Part shown: piece after piece, positions 1 to 7,384 of the stretch | How positions within the stretch are numbered: position 1 is the stretch's first letter | How the letters are laid out: the number at the start of each line of letters is the position of its first letter | Origin: an uncultured Prevotellaceae bacterium | GTDB taxonomy: Bacteria > Bacteroidota > Bacteroidia > Bacteroidales > Bacteroidaceae | Reading direction: 5' to 3' | Assembly (NCBI GenBank): GCA_947306845.1 | Contig: CAMZHP010000018.1 | Location: 1-20,131, forward strand | Length of the DNA stretch: 20,131 nucleotides | Program-made: the position numbers and the translations under genes | The notes under the pieces: generated by a model | What the model was told of the DNA's origin: nothing | Database searches by the model: none | The model's input: the letters and a program-made list of their open reading frames with translations, nothing else

Positions 1-654
1 CTCGACCAATGGCATGTTGATGGTCTTAAATGAAAGAATGCCAATGGTGGCACATGAGTCAAACTCCAAAGCTTGCCTGATACCTACATCTTCCATGCTT
101 CCGAAAAGATAGCAAACATTCTCCTTTCCAAATCGTTCGATCAGATCATAAATGATCTGCTTGCGTTTGGCGTTGAAAGAGGTGAAACGGTCTAAATATA
201 GCCCTAAACTATATTTTTTGCAAGTATCCATTACTTCTTCCAATGTGGAAATGGTGGTTCCCATATAATTGAATCGCCTCAATTCCTCCAAAGTATAATC
301 CTTGATATGAATGGTGTTCTTGGTGGAATTGTCTTGGAAAAAGTCAAGGTGGCAACAGACAGGAACATCATCTTTGGTCCATTGCACATCTGTCTCACCA
401 TATTGAAACCCTGCCATTTTGGCATGCTTATAAGCTTCAGCTGTATTTTCAATCGCACCATCCCGGGTATAACCACGATGGGACACGCTAATGATGGACG
501 GGAAAAAGGGCGTCTTCTTCCTGTTTGACAGGACATCGTCAGAACATGACAATGACACCAATACAAACAAACAAATGAAAGTTGTATTGATTGGCTGAAC
601 TAAAAAAAACGGTGAGATATCGTTGGGAATGATGCGGCTAATTGGTAATCGCAC
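1..654 (-). CDS. Glycerophosphodiester phosphodiesterase family lipoprotein (3' end cut by window)
   Basis: Members of this family hydrolyse glycerophosphodiesters to glycerol-3-phosphate and an alcohol. The frame reads S-H-R-G-Y-T-R-D-G-A-I-E-N-T, then G-E-T-D-V-Q-W-T-K-D and C-C-H-L-D-F. These match the GDPD catalytic HRG...ENT block, the metal-binding ExD pair and the second catalytic His. A hydrophobic stretch ending S-L-S-C-S-D-D looks like a lipoprotein signal, so the enzyme is probably tethered in the periplasm or outer membrane. The start is unclear: no ATG exists in frame. The only standard start upstream is GTG at 654-652, directly after an in-frame TGA. It overlaps the upstream ligase gene by 17 bases and would give a long N-terminus before the hydrophobic core. 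A more typical lipoprotein N-terminus (x-N-T-T-F-I-C-L-F) would begin at codon ATC 591-589. The C-terminus lies beyond position 1. Family confidence is high; the start is uncertain. Confidence 0.82.
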   Translation of the reverse strand, partial: MRLPISRIIPNDISPFFLVQPINTTFICLFVLVSLSCSDDVLSNRKKTPFFPSIISVSHRGYTRDGAIENTAEAYKHAKMAGFQYGETDVQWTKDDVPVCCHLDFFQDNSTKNTIHIKDYTLEELRRFNYMGTTISTLEEVMDTCKKYSLGLYLDRFTSFNAKRKQIIYDLIERFGKENVCYLFGSMEDVGIRQALEFDSCATIGILSFKTINMPLVE

Positions 655-2068
655 TGCTGCTCAGCTGATTAATAGTTTGCTTTTCCCCATCTTGTTCTTG
701 TGGTGAGATTAAGGTATAGACATATAGCAAGAAAACAAAGGCTAGGTTTCCCTGGTCGGAGATGGTCGTTCCAGAAAAGCTGATCAGAAGGTTATTCAAA
801 ATGATTAGAAAGCCCAAAAATGAATAACTTGATTGTTTCCTATTTTTATAGAAATAGATTAAAAGATAAAAAACAATAAGTAGAAAGAGGATACTCCCTA
901 AATACCCATATTTTGATAACAAATTCCCGTAGGATATATCGGGAGTTGTTAACTGAGTGATATTTCCATCTTCATCTCGAATACCTAACGAAAAATCATA
1001 TAGTTTGTCTATTGTCTCAAACTGACTGTCACTGATCAAGCCAAGGCCAAATATTTTCTCTCCCAAAGGACGGTCCTGAAGATAAAGAGCCCTTTCATAG
1101 AACCATGCAAGGCGGTAGGTCATCGTTCCCACATCACGGGCGTTACCCGTCTTCACCGTCTCTTGAATACCTCCCGATATGATGGATTCAATCTCACTCT
1201 CTGTTGATTTGTCGAACTTGGCTTCGAAACGGGCACCGATAATCACATAAAACTGAGAAATGACAAACAGTCCGACAAGGACAGCTCCAATGGTTGATCT
1301 GATTCTGTTTTGCATGAGAACCCCAAGAACCAAAACACCTATTGTCATACCAATCTGGACTCGTCCCTGAGTGGCAACGAGAGCCGTAATGAACACAAAT
1401 GAGCAAAGGTAGGTAAAATGTGATTTTATAAGATTCGGGGTAAGGATAGAAACAAACAAATACCAATACAGCAGTGGAGGGTGATTATAATATCTGAGGA
1501 TGCCTGTATATTCATCACGCTTGACATTCTCTGTGTCGTAGGGCATGACGGGCATGTCGAAGAAGACTTGTAAAATATACAAGATGGAGGTAATCAGCGT
1601 AATGTAGAAAAAGACGGTGTTCAACCACAAGAAGTCACTTTTACTGATTTTCCTGAGGAAGAAATATGAGAGGACAAGGAAACACATTCGGCTGCCTTGA
1701 AGAACCTGGTAAGCAGTGAAATGATAGTGGACAAAGGAGTAGTTGACATCCAGTAAAACAAAAATGAAGAATATGAAAATCAATATCCTCAGTTTCTTGT
1801 CTTTCAATTCTGTCTTGTCATCATAGAAAATTTGTAATAAAAGGATGACAATGGTGTAGATGAATGCCAAGTCATAGTTCTTCACACCCAATACGGTGTT
1901 TGTGAGCATTGACCAACCATTGAGCATGAATGTCACAAATATGAACAGGCTGATGCGCCTCAGCTCAATAATGTATGTGATGATGGCAATGGCTAGTAAA
2001 ATATATCCAATCATATAATAGGATGGAAATAATTCTTGTTCGTTTTGATGGTTTGATGGCGGCCACAA
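638..2068 (-). CDS. O-antigen ligase/polymerase-like polytopic membrane protein
   Basis: This is a protein of about 476 residues made mostly of hydrophobic helices, with one long hydrophilic segment near residues 275-385. The order fits the O-antigen ligase/Wzy_C family, which joins or polymerises surface glycans on the outer face of the inner membrane. After the hydrophilic loop comes P-D-I-S-Y-G-N-L-L-S-K-Y-G-Y-L-G followed by a helix, resembling the family block H-N-x-x-L-x-x-L-x-E-x-G-x-x-G. Before it, R-L-A-W-F-Y-E-R-A-L and G-E-K-I-F-G-L-G fit the usual 'R..W..A...GxG' segment. Ligase and polymerase cannot be told apart by eye. The start is TTG at 2068, just after an in-frame TGA; the first ATG in frame is at 2014 (residue 19), right before helix 1, and is a real alternative. 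Its -7 element lies about 155 bases upstream, giving a long leader. The following phosphodiesterase gene overlaps its stop. Confidence 0.75.
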   Translation of the reverse strand: MWPPSNHQNEQELFPSYYMIGYILLAIAIITYIIELRRISLFIFVTFMLNGWSMLTNTVLGVKNYDLAFIYTIVILLLQIFYDDKTELKDKKLRILIFIFFIFVLLDVNYSFVHYHFTAYQVLQGSRMCFLVLSYFFLRKISKSDFLWLNTVFFYITLITSILYILQVFFDMPVMPYDTENVKRDEYTGILRYYNHPPLLYWYLFVSILTPNLIKSHFTYLCSFVFITALVATQGRVQIGMTIGVLVLGVLMQNRIRSTIGAVLVGLFVISQFYVIIGARFEAKFDKSTESEIESIISGGIQETVKTGNARDVGTMTYRLAWFYERALYLQDRPLGEKIFGLGLISDSQFETIDKLYDFSLGIRDEDGNITQLTTPDISYGNLLSKYGYLGSILFLLIVFYLLIYFYKNRKQSSYSFLGFLIILNNLLISFSGTTISDQGNLAFVFLLYVYTLISPQEQDGEKQTINQLSSSAITN

Positions 2069-2076
2069 TTGAAATC

Positions 2077-2097
2077 AATACAAATTCTCCTTGTATT
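2077..2097 (-). promoter_or_regulatory. Hairpin with Shine-Dalgarno-like loop in ligase leader
   Basis: Read on the minus strand, a perfect 7-bp stem (AATACAA / TTGTATT) encloses the loop GGAGAAT, so the only good Shine-Dalgarno-like GGAG sits in the loop. The TTG start at 2068 lies 8 bases past the stem. Two more short stems lie further up the leader: 2168-2173 with 2183-2188, and 2153-2157 with 2165-2169. The last two share bases, so they would be mutually exclusive. The pairing is seen directly; a regulatory role is inference. Confidence 0.4.
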
Positions 2098-2223
2098 TCA
2101 GTAAAAAACACAAGGTTGGTCTCTGAACTACTGTTGCATTGAAACTCAAAAGTGACCGCGTGGAGGTCAGCTCGTTGAAAAAGAGCTGCCCGCAGTAAAC
2201 ATGTTGAATGTCGTTTGCGACTG

Positions 2224-2231
2224 CAAAAGTA
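2224..2231 (-). promoter_or_regulatory. -7 promoter element of ligase gene
   Basis: On the minus strand this reads TACTTTTG, matching the Bacteroidota -7 consensus TAnnTTTG and followed by CAG. No clean TTTG lies at the right distance upstream; the nearest is CTTG at 2249-2252 with 17-base spacing. It implies a leader of about 150 bases. Confidence 0.55.
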
Positions 2232-2314
2232 CAAAAAAAAGAACCAATCAAGAAATAAACTGAATAAAAAGGGTGGCATCATTTAGAAATGTGCTCTTGC
2301 TCGGGAAAGAAAAC

Positions 2315-2364
2315 AAAAACTTCGTCTTTTGTTTTGCTTTCCCCTCGCTTATTCGTACCTTTGC
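2315..2364 (+). repeat. 50-bp promoter repeat, copy 1 (upstream of rfbC)
   Basis: This segment matches 7385-7434 at 48 of 50 positions; the differences are 2343 C versus 7413 T, and 2359 C versus 7429 T. It covers the whole promoter plus 18 bases upstream of the -33 box. The sequences flanking the two copies are not alike. Confidence 0.9.
2333..2363 (+). promoter_or_regulatory. Promoter of rfbC-ugd operon
   Basis: TTTG (2333-2336), 19 bases, then TACCTTTG (2356-2363): a full match to the Bacteroidota sigma promoter. Transcription should begin near 2367, leaving a leader of about 43 bases before the rfbC ATG. Confidence 0.85.
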
Positions 2365-2409
2365 AGGCGCATGTGCGTTTGCATGTAGTTTTTTATCAAA
2401 TAGGACGAT

Positions 2410-2982
2410 ATGGAAATAATCAAAACCGAAATAGAAGATGTATTTTTGCTGAAACCTAGGATTTTCGAGGATGCAAGAGGCTATTTTTTTGAGACCTACT
2501 CAAAAAGAGTGTTCGAAAAGGAGGTGAGGGCCATCGACTTCGTTCAGGATAACGAAAGCAAGTCCTCGTATGGTGTTCTTAGGGGACTGCATTACCAAAA
2601 ATGGCCTTTCTCACAAAGCAAATTGGTGAGGGTGATGAAGGGGTGTGTGCTCGATGTGGCAGTGGATATAAGGAAAGGATCGCCTACCTACGGTAAATGG
2701 GTGGCAGCCGAACTGTCGGGAGAGAACCGCTTGCAGTTCTTCATTCCCAGAGGCTTTGCCCATGGGTTTGCCGTTTTGTCTGATGAGGTGATATTCCAAT
2801 ACAAATGTGATGATTTCTATCATCCCGAGAGCGAGGGGGGCATTGCTTGGGACGACCCTGACCTCAATATCGATTGGAAATTGCCAGCTGACAAAATCAT
2901 CCTTTCGGAGAAGGACAAACACCATCCTCTGCTGCGGGAGCTGCACTCTCCGTATGATTACAATGTTGATCTCTATAAATAA
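2410..2982 (+). CDS. rfbC: dTDP-4-dehydrorhamnose 3,5-epimerase (RmlC/RfbC)
   Basis: The enzyme epimerises dTDP-4-keto-6-deoxyglucose at C3 and C5, the third step of dTDP-L-rhamnose synthesis, in the cytoplasm. The 190-residue length is normal for a single-cupin RmlC. Residues R-G-L-H61-Y-Q carry the catalytic base, Y131 in F-Q-Y-K is the expected catalytic acid, and P-R-G-F-A-H118-G-F and F-Y-H-P-E-S-E-G-G-I are family blocks. The ATG start is unambiguous and follows its own promoter. ugd begins 48 bases after the stop on the same strand, so the two probably form an operon. No rfbA, rfbB or rfbD lies in the window; they must be elsewhere, or the product feeds another 6-deoxyhexose such as a 3-amino sugar. 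A dTDP-4-keto-sugar 3,5-epimerase with another end product cannot be excluded. Confidence 0.95.
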   Translation: MEIIKTEIEDVFLLKPRIFEDARGYFFETYSKRVFEKEVRAIDFVQDNESKSSYGVLRGLHYQKWPFSQSKLVRVMKGCVLDVAVDIRKGSPTYGKWVAAELSGENRLQFFIPRGFAHGFAVLSDEVIFQYKCDDFYHPESEGGIAWDDPDLNIDWKLPADKIILSEKDKHHPLLRELHSPYDYNVDLYK

Positions 2983-3030
2983 TTGAAATATAGTGGGTTT
3001 GATGATTCCCACGTTTTTAATTCCTGAAAA

Positions 3031-4344
3031 ATGAATGTTGCAGTAGTGGGAACAGGCTATGTCGGTCTGGTTAGTGGAGCGTGCTTTGCAGAAATGGGTG
3101 TCCATGTTGCCTGCGTGGACATTGACGAGGAAAAGATTGAAAGCCTCAAAAACGGCAAAATCCCCATTTATGAGCCTGGACTGGATGAAATGGTGAGAAG
3201 AAATGCCAATGAAGGAAGATTGACTTTCACCACTAGTCTCAAGGATGTCATTGATGATGTAGCTCTGGTATTCAGCGCTGTGGGGACTCCTCCCGATGAG
3301 GATGGGTCCGCAGACCTCAAGTATGTGCTGAATGTGGCTAGAGAGTTTGGTCAGAATATCAAGAAATATACCGTGCTGGTGACCAAATCCACCGTTCCCG
3401 TAGGAACGGCCATGAAAGTGAAGGCTGCCATCGAGGAGGAATTGGAGAAACGAGGGGAGCAGATTCCTTTTGACGTGGCCTCCAATCCTGAGTTTCTCAA
3501 GGAGGGAGCTGCCATCAAGGACTTCATGAGTCCTGACCGCGTGATAGTAGGCGTGGGGTCGGAAAGAGCACGCTCTCTGATGATGAGGCTCTACAGACCG
3601 TTCATGCTCAATAATTTCCGCGTGATATTCACGGATATCCCTTCAGCTGAGATGATCAAGTATGCGGCCAACTCCATGCTGGCTACCCGCATCAGTTTCA
3701 TGAATGATATAGCCAACCTCTGCGAAATAGTGGGAGCTGACGTGGAGATGGTCAGAAGAGGCATCGGAGCGGACACTCGCATCGGGAGGAAATTCCTTTA
3801 TCCAGGATGCGGATATGGCGGCAGTTGCTTCCCGAAAGATGTCAAGGCACTCATCAAGACTGCTGAGAAGAATGGGTACGAGATGAAGGTGCTCAAGGCT
3901 GTCGAGGAGGTCAATGAGCATCAGAAAACCGTCGTCTTCTCCAAACTCAGCAAGTGCATGGATGGTCAGTTGGAGGGCAAGACCATTGCAGTATGGGGAT
4001 TGTCCTTCAAACCAGAAACCGACGATATGAGGGAGGCCACCTCGTTGGTAACCATAGACTTGCTTCTGAAAGCTGGTTGCAAGGTCAGGGTGTTTGACCC
4101 AGTTGCCATGGATGAGTGCAAGAGGCGCCTTGGCGATGTGGTTGAATATGCCAAGGACATGTATGATGCCGTACTCGATGCCGATGCCATGCTGATGCTG
4201 ACAGAGTGGAAGCAATTCAGACTTCCCAGTTGGGGCGTCATGAAAAAGACCATGCGCAACGCCCTCGTCATTGACGGACGCAACATTTATGATGCTGTGG
4301 AACTTGCCGAATATGGCTTTGAGTACCACTGCATCGGAAAATAG
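3031..4344 (+). CDS. ugd: UDP-glucose 6-dehydrogenase
   Basis: The enzyme oxidises UDP-glucose to UDP-glucuronate with two NAD+, in the cytoplasm, supplying uronic acid for capsule or LPS glycans. The 437 residues start with the Rossmann motif V-V-G-T-G-Y-V-G-L and include S-T-V-P-V-G-T, N-P-E-F-L-K-E-G and K210-Y-A-A-N-S. The catalytic cysteine is C266 in G-C-G-Y-G-G-S-C-F-P-K-D. The C-terminal domain begins with the second Rossmann-like strand I-A-V-W-G-L-S-F-K-P. Length and motifs are those of the bacterial UGD type; a GDP-mannose or UDP-ManNAc dehydrogenase is less likely given E-F-L-K-E-G and S-C-F-P-K-D. It is the second gene after rfbC. Its TAG stop (4342-4344) directly touches the stop codon of the convergent glmS, leaving no room for a terminator between them. 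Confidence 0.96.
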   Translation: MNVAVVGTGYVGLVSGACFAEMGVHVACVDIDEEKIESLKNGKIPIYEPGLDEMVRRNANEGRLTFTTSLKDVIDDVALVFSAVGTPPDEDGSADLKYVLNVAREFGQNIKKYTVLVTKSTVPVGTAMKVKAAIEEELEKRGEQIPFDVASNPEFLKEGAAIKDFMSPDRVIVGVGSERARSLMMRLYRPFMLNNFRVIFTDIPSAEMIKYAANSMLATRISFMNDIANLCEIVGADVEMVRRGIGADTRIGRKFLYPGCGYGGSCFPKDVKALIKTAEKNGYEMKVLKAVEEVNEHQKTVVFSKLSKCMDGQLEGKTIAVWGLSFKPETDDMREATSLVTIDLLLKAGCKVRVFDPVAMDECKRRLGDVVEYAKDMYDAVLDADAMLMLTEWKQFRLPSWGVMKKTMRNALVIDGRNIYDAVELAEYGFEYHCIGK

Positions 4345-6201
4345 TTACTCTACCGTCACGCTCTTGGCCAGATTGCGGGGCTGATCGACATTCAGCCCCT
4401 TGACCACCGCCACATGATAGGCAATCAGTTGCAGAGGGATGACGGAGAGAAGGGGAACCAAGGTCTCCAATGTCTCGGGAATCTCTATGACAAAGGAAGA
4501 GAGGGCTTTCACTTCCTTATCTCCCTCTGTGACAACGGCAATGATGCGCCCGTTTCGGGCAATCACTTCTTGGATATTGCTGATGATTTTCTTGTACAGA
4601 CGATGGTGGGTGGCCACAAACACCACTGGCATGTTTTCGTCAACCAGTGCGATGGGGCCGTGCTTCATCTCTGCTGCAGGATAACCCTCAGCATGGATAT
4701 AGCTGATTTCCTTCAGTTTGAGCGCCCCTTCCAAAGCAACGGGGTAGTTCATGCCCCGGCCCATATATAGGGTATTGCGGGCATACGTCAGTGTGCGGGC
4801 TATATCTCGGATGGAATCGTTCTGCTCAAGAATCTGTTTGATCTTATCGGGGATGTGGGCAAGTTCTTCTATATGCTGCTCATAAACATCCTGAGGGATT
4901 GCCCCACGCTCATGTCCCAGGGCGAGGGCGAAGAGGGTGAGGACAGTCACCTGCCCTGTAAATGCTTTGGTGGATGCCACGCCTATCTCTGGTCCCACGT
5001 GGATGTAGATGCCGGTGTCGGATGCTCTTGCTATGCTCGAACCGACAGAATTGACAATGCCGAAGCACAGCGCTCCTTTTTCTTTGGCCAGTGCAAAGGC
5101 TGCGAGGGTGTCGGCTGTCTCGCCACTTTGTGAGATGGCAATTACGATGTCATCGTTGCGAATGACGGGATTCCTGTACCTGAACTCACTCGCATATTCC
5201 ACCTCTACAGGCACTTGACAAAAGCGCTCAATCATCTGCTTTCCGATAAGTCCGGCATGCCAGGAGGTGCCGCATGCCACAATGATGAAACGCCCTGCAT
5301 TCAATAGCTGTTCGCGGTGCAAGTTGATGGCACTCAGCACAATCCTATGTTCTGACGGCATAAGGCGCCCTCGCATGCAGTCGGAAATGCAGCGTGGCTG
5401 CTCGAAGATTTCCTTGAGCATGTAATGGGGATAGCCACCTTTCTCCAATTTGTCAAGGTCGATGTCTACGTCGTGAACATTGGGCGCTACCTGGTCGCGT
5501 GAGTTGGCCAGATTCTTGACAGTGATATCCTCGCCACGGCGGATCACGGCCACCTCTTCATCGTTGAGATACACGATGTGCTTGGTGTAGCCTACGATGG
5601 GCAGCGCATCGGAAGCCAGAAAATACTCGGAGTTGTTCTCACCAATGCCCACAACCAGCGGACTGCTTTTTCTCGCGCAGATAATCTCGTCGGGATGCTC
5701 GCGGTCGAGAACGGCAATGGCGTAGGCACCTACCACGCGACGCAGGGCGTAAAGGACGGCCAAGCCCAGTTCTAGATGAAAGCGTTGCTGAACAAACTCG
5801 ATCAGTTGAACGAGCACTTCCGTGTCGGTGCTGCTCTTGAAATGGTATCCTTTCCCTATCAGGTATTCTTTGATATTACCGTAGTTCTCAATGATTCCGT
5901 TGTGAACCAAGGCAAGCCTGCCGCTCTCAGAGAGATGGGGGTGTGCATTGACGGAGGAAGGCTCACCGTGGGTTGCCCAACGGGTGTGGGCAATGCCTGT
6001 ACAACCGCTGGTGTCATGACCGGCTGCCCGTTCTTCCAAATTGGAAACCTTGCCTTTCTCTTTATATACACTTAGCTCACGTTGGCTGTTGATCAATGCA
6101 ACTCCAGCTGAGTCATATCCACGATATTCCAGTCGTTTAAGTCCTTCAATGAGAATGGGAAATGCTTCCCGTGTACCCATGTATCCTACAATTCCACACA
6201 T
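4345..6201 (-). CDS. glmS: Glutamine-fructose-6-phosphate aminotransferase (isomerizing)
   Basis: GlmS makes glucosamine-6-phosphate from fructose-6-phosphate and glutamine, the entry to UDP-GlcNAc for peptidoglycan and lipid A. The 618 residues start M-C2-G-I-V-G-Y, with Cys2 as the N-terminal nucleophile of the glutaminase domain (about residues 1-230, with R-G-Y-D-S-A-G and T-R-W-A-T-H-G). Two SIS domains follow: the first carries C-G-T-S-W-H-A-G and S-Q-S-G-E-T-A-D-T, the second G-R-G-M-N-Y-P-V-A-L-E-G-A-L-K-L-K-E. The end L-A-K-S-V-T-V-E holds the catalytic lysine of the isomerase site. Full length and unbroken. It has its own promoter with a leader of about 25 bases, in which I see no room for a glmS ribozyme. 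It is convergent with ugd with zero spacing. Confidence 0.98.
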   Translation of the reverse strand: MCGIVGYMGTREAFPILIEGLKRLEYRGYDSAGVALINSQRELSVYKEKGKVSNLEERAAGHDTSGCTGIAHTRWATHGEPSSVNAHPHLSESGRLALVHNGIIENYGNIKEYLIGKGYHFKSSTDTEVLVQLIEFVQQRFHLELGLAVLYALRRVVGAYAIAVLDREHPDEIICARKSSPLVVGIGENNSEYFLASDALPIVGYTKHIVYLNDEEVAVIRRGEDITVKNLANSRDQVAPNVHDVDIDLDKLEKGGYPHYMLKEIFEQPRCISDCMRGRLMPSEHRIVLSAINLHREQLLNAGRFIIVACGTSWHAGLIGKQMIERFCQVPVEVEYASEFRYRNPVIRNDDIVIAISQSGETADTLAAFALAKEKGALCFGIVNSVGSSIARASDTGIYIHVGPEIGVASTKAFTGQVTVLTLFALALGHERGAIPQDVYEQHIEELAHIPDKIKQILEQNDSIRDIARTLTYARNTLYMGRGMNYPVALEGALKLKEISYIHAEGYPAAEMKHGPIALVDENMPVVFVATHHRLYKKIISNIQEVIARNGRIIAVVTEGDKEVKALSSFVIEIPETLETLVPLLSVIPLQLIAYHVAVVKGLNVDQPRNLAKSVTVE

Positions 6202-6229
6202 GTTGACAATAATGTTGATTTATGACGTG

Positions 6230-6237
6230 CAAAAGTA
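6230..6237 (-). promoter_or_regulatory. -7 promoter element of glmS
   Basis: The minus strand reads TACTTTTG followed by CAC, a clean -7 box. The expected TTTG 19-21 bases upstream is absent, as the region is A/T-rich. The predicted start near 6226 gives a leader of about 25 bases. Confidence 0.6.
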
Positions 6238-6356
6238 CAAATATTATTTCAAAAAGAAAGATTTTTATCAAAAAATATGTCTTTTTGTCGTAAAAACAAT
6301 TATTTTCTAAAATTTGTGCTTTGTTTTGTGGCTTTGTGCTTTCAGTAATGATGGAT

Positions 6357-6397
6357 AAAAAACAACAAAGACGGGTGAAATCCCCGTCTTTGTTGTT
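6357..6397 (-). terminator. Rho-independent terminator of the outer-membrane protein gene
   Basis: A perfect 15-bp inverted repeat (6361-6375 with 6383-6397) has a 7-base loop. On the minus strand it is followed by a run of six T (6362-6357, partly inside the stem). It lies 23 bases past the stop of the 6420-7175 gene and separates it from the glmS promoter. On the plus strand no T tract follows, so it works in one direction. Confidence 0.85.
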
Positions 6398-6419
6398 ATG
6401 CAGGTGTATGCACATCGGT

Positions 6420-7175
6420 CTAATATAACTTGAATCTGTAACCCACGGTCAGCATGATGGTTTGCTCATGGGCATTGCGCAGTACTTTTTTGCCTTGGTC
6501 TGTACTGGCCAGTTTGGAAAACGGCAGGCCATAGTAGCACTCAAAGTTCAGGTTGTTCAACTCATATCCGATACCTCCAATGAAGTGGGCTGCCCTTTTG
6601 CGCAGATGCCCTTTGATGTCTCTATTGTCTCCATCCAAGTCGCACTTGGCACCTATGTGGACTCCGAACAGAAAACCAGCAAATACGTTAAAGTTGCGGA
6701 TAGGGTAGTAACGCATCTTATATAAGGTATTGATATAGTCGAAACGGTACTCATACGGTCCTCTTGCCCTGTTGCCGATGACATTTCCCTCGCTGTCTTT
6801 GATCTGGATATCTTCTTCTGACATGAAGTTGGCCCATGCGTCGCGGGCGCCCTGGCGGGTGTAGGCAAACTCAAGGCTCATTCCGAAATGATTGTTGAAA
6901 TAGGCCTGCAGAATTCCGCCTATATAAGGAGCAAAATAAAACTTGCTGTCATATTCTGTCAAGTTGGATGCCACCATACCTACCACGGGGCCAGCGTAGA
7001 TGTCAAATGGGTCGTGCCATCTGTTCTCATCACGCCATTCCTCGTTGTCATTCACCTTGTTGATCCATATCGTGGAGGGATCCTGGCGTCCATTGGAGTC
7101 ATACCTGACCTCTTGGGCATGGAGAGCCGGTTGGGAAAGGATGACCGAAATTACAAAGAATAATATTCTTTTCAT
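6420..7175 (-). CDS. Predicted outer-membrane beta-barrel protein, unknown function
   Basis: The product has 251 residues. M-K-R-I-L-F-F-V-I-S-V-I-L-S ending A-L-H-A-Q is a clear Sec signal peptide with cleavage expected around A20-Q21. The mature part alternates polar and hydrophobic residues with many aromatics: F-G-M-S-L-E-F-A-Y-T-R-Q-G, Y-E-Y-R-F-D-Y-I-N-T-L-Y-K-M-R-Y-Y-P, F-N-V-F-A-G-F-L-F-G-V-H-I-G. It ends T-V-G-Y-R-F-K-L-Y, the aromatic C-terminus of outer-membrane strands. This resembles the small 8-10 strand barrels (OmpA/PorT-like 'outer membrane protein beta-barrel') common in Bacteroidota. I do not recognise a more specific family. It is a single-gene unit, with a full promoter upstream and a strong terminator downstream. 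It lies among glycan genes, but nothing in it shows a glycan role. Confidence 0.75.
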   Translation of the reverse strand: MKRILFFVISVILSQPALHAQEVRYDSNGRQDPSTIWINKVNDNEEWRDENRWHDPFDIYAGPVVGMVASNLTEYDSKFYFAPYIGGILQAYFNNHFGMSLEFAYTRQGARDAWANFMSEEDIQIKDSEGNVIGNRARGPYEYRFDYINTLYKMRYYPIRNFNVFAGFLFGVHIGAKCDLDGDNRDIKGHLRKRAAHFIGGIGYELNNLNFECYYGLPFSKLASTDQGKKVLRNAHEQTIMLTVGYRFKLY

Positions 7176-7241
7176 ATCATCTGATTATCTGAATGCATGG
7201 CGGATGACAAGCGGAAAACATGCCTCCCGCGAATTTGACTG

Positions 7242-7272
7242 CAAAGATAATGCAAATCAAGCGCAGAACAAA
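7242..7272 (-). promoter_or_regulatory. Promoter of the outer-membrane beta-barrel gene
   Basis: On the minus strand TTTG (7272-7269), 19 bases, then TATCTTTG (7249-7242), followed by CAG. A full consensus match, with a leader of roughly 60 bases before the ATG at 7175. Confidence 0.8.
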
Positions 7273-7343
7273 ATGAATTCGTCCATTTTTTTGCCTTGAT
7301 GCTTCTTATCGGCGTTTTTCTTCGATTTTTAACACTCACTTTT

Positions 7344-7364
7344 GTCTTTTGTTGCTTATTCGTA
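7344..7364 (+). repeat. Internally deleted third copy of the promoter repeat
   Basis: These 21 bases equal 7394-7403 joined to 7417-7427, as if the 13 bases 7404-7416 were removed from the copy 50 bases downstream. It lacks a TTTG after its TA, so it is probably not an active promoter. Confidence 0.6.
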
Positions 7365-7384
7365 GATGTTCAAAAATCAAAATA

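Larger units (their letters stand above)
2069..2409. other. Divergent intergenic region between the ligase gene and rfbC
   Basis: This 341-base gap has no credible gene. It holds two divergent promoters: a minus-strand -7 element (2224-2231) and the rfbC promoter (2333-2363). The stretch 2069-2220 would be the untranslated leader of the ligase gene and contains several short inverted repeats. A minus-strand frame across 1965-2282 is open but has no family signature and runs through the ligase promoter. Confidence 0.6.

Noticed and set aside
1965..2282. 105-codon minus-strand open frame over the ligase leader
   Set aside because: No family signature, it overlaps the ligase gene in another frame and runs through the ligase -7 box.
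3643..4329. Long open frame of 228 codons antisense to ugd
   Set aside because: It lies entirely under the well-supported ugd coding sequence and encodes no recognisable domain.
6202..6260. Possible glmS ribozyme or riboswitch in the glmS leader
   Set aside because: The leader is about 25 bases by the promoter, too short and A/T-rich, and the glmS ribozyme is known mainly from Firmicutes.
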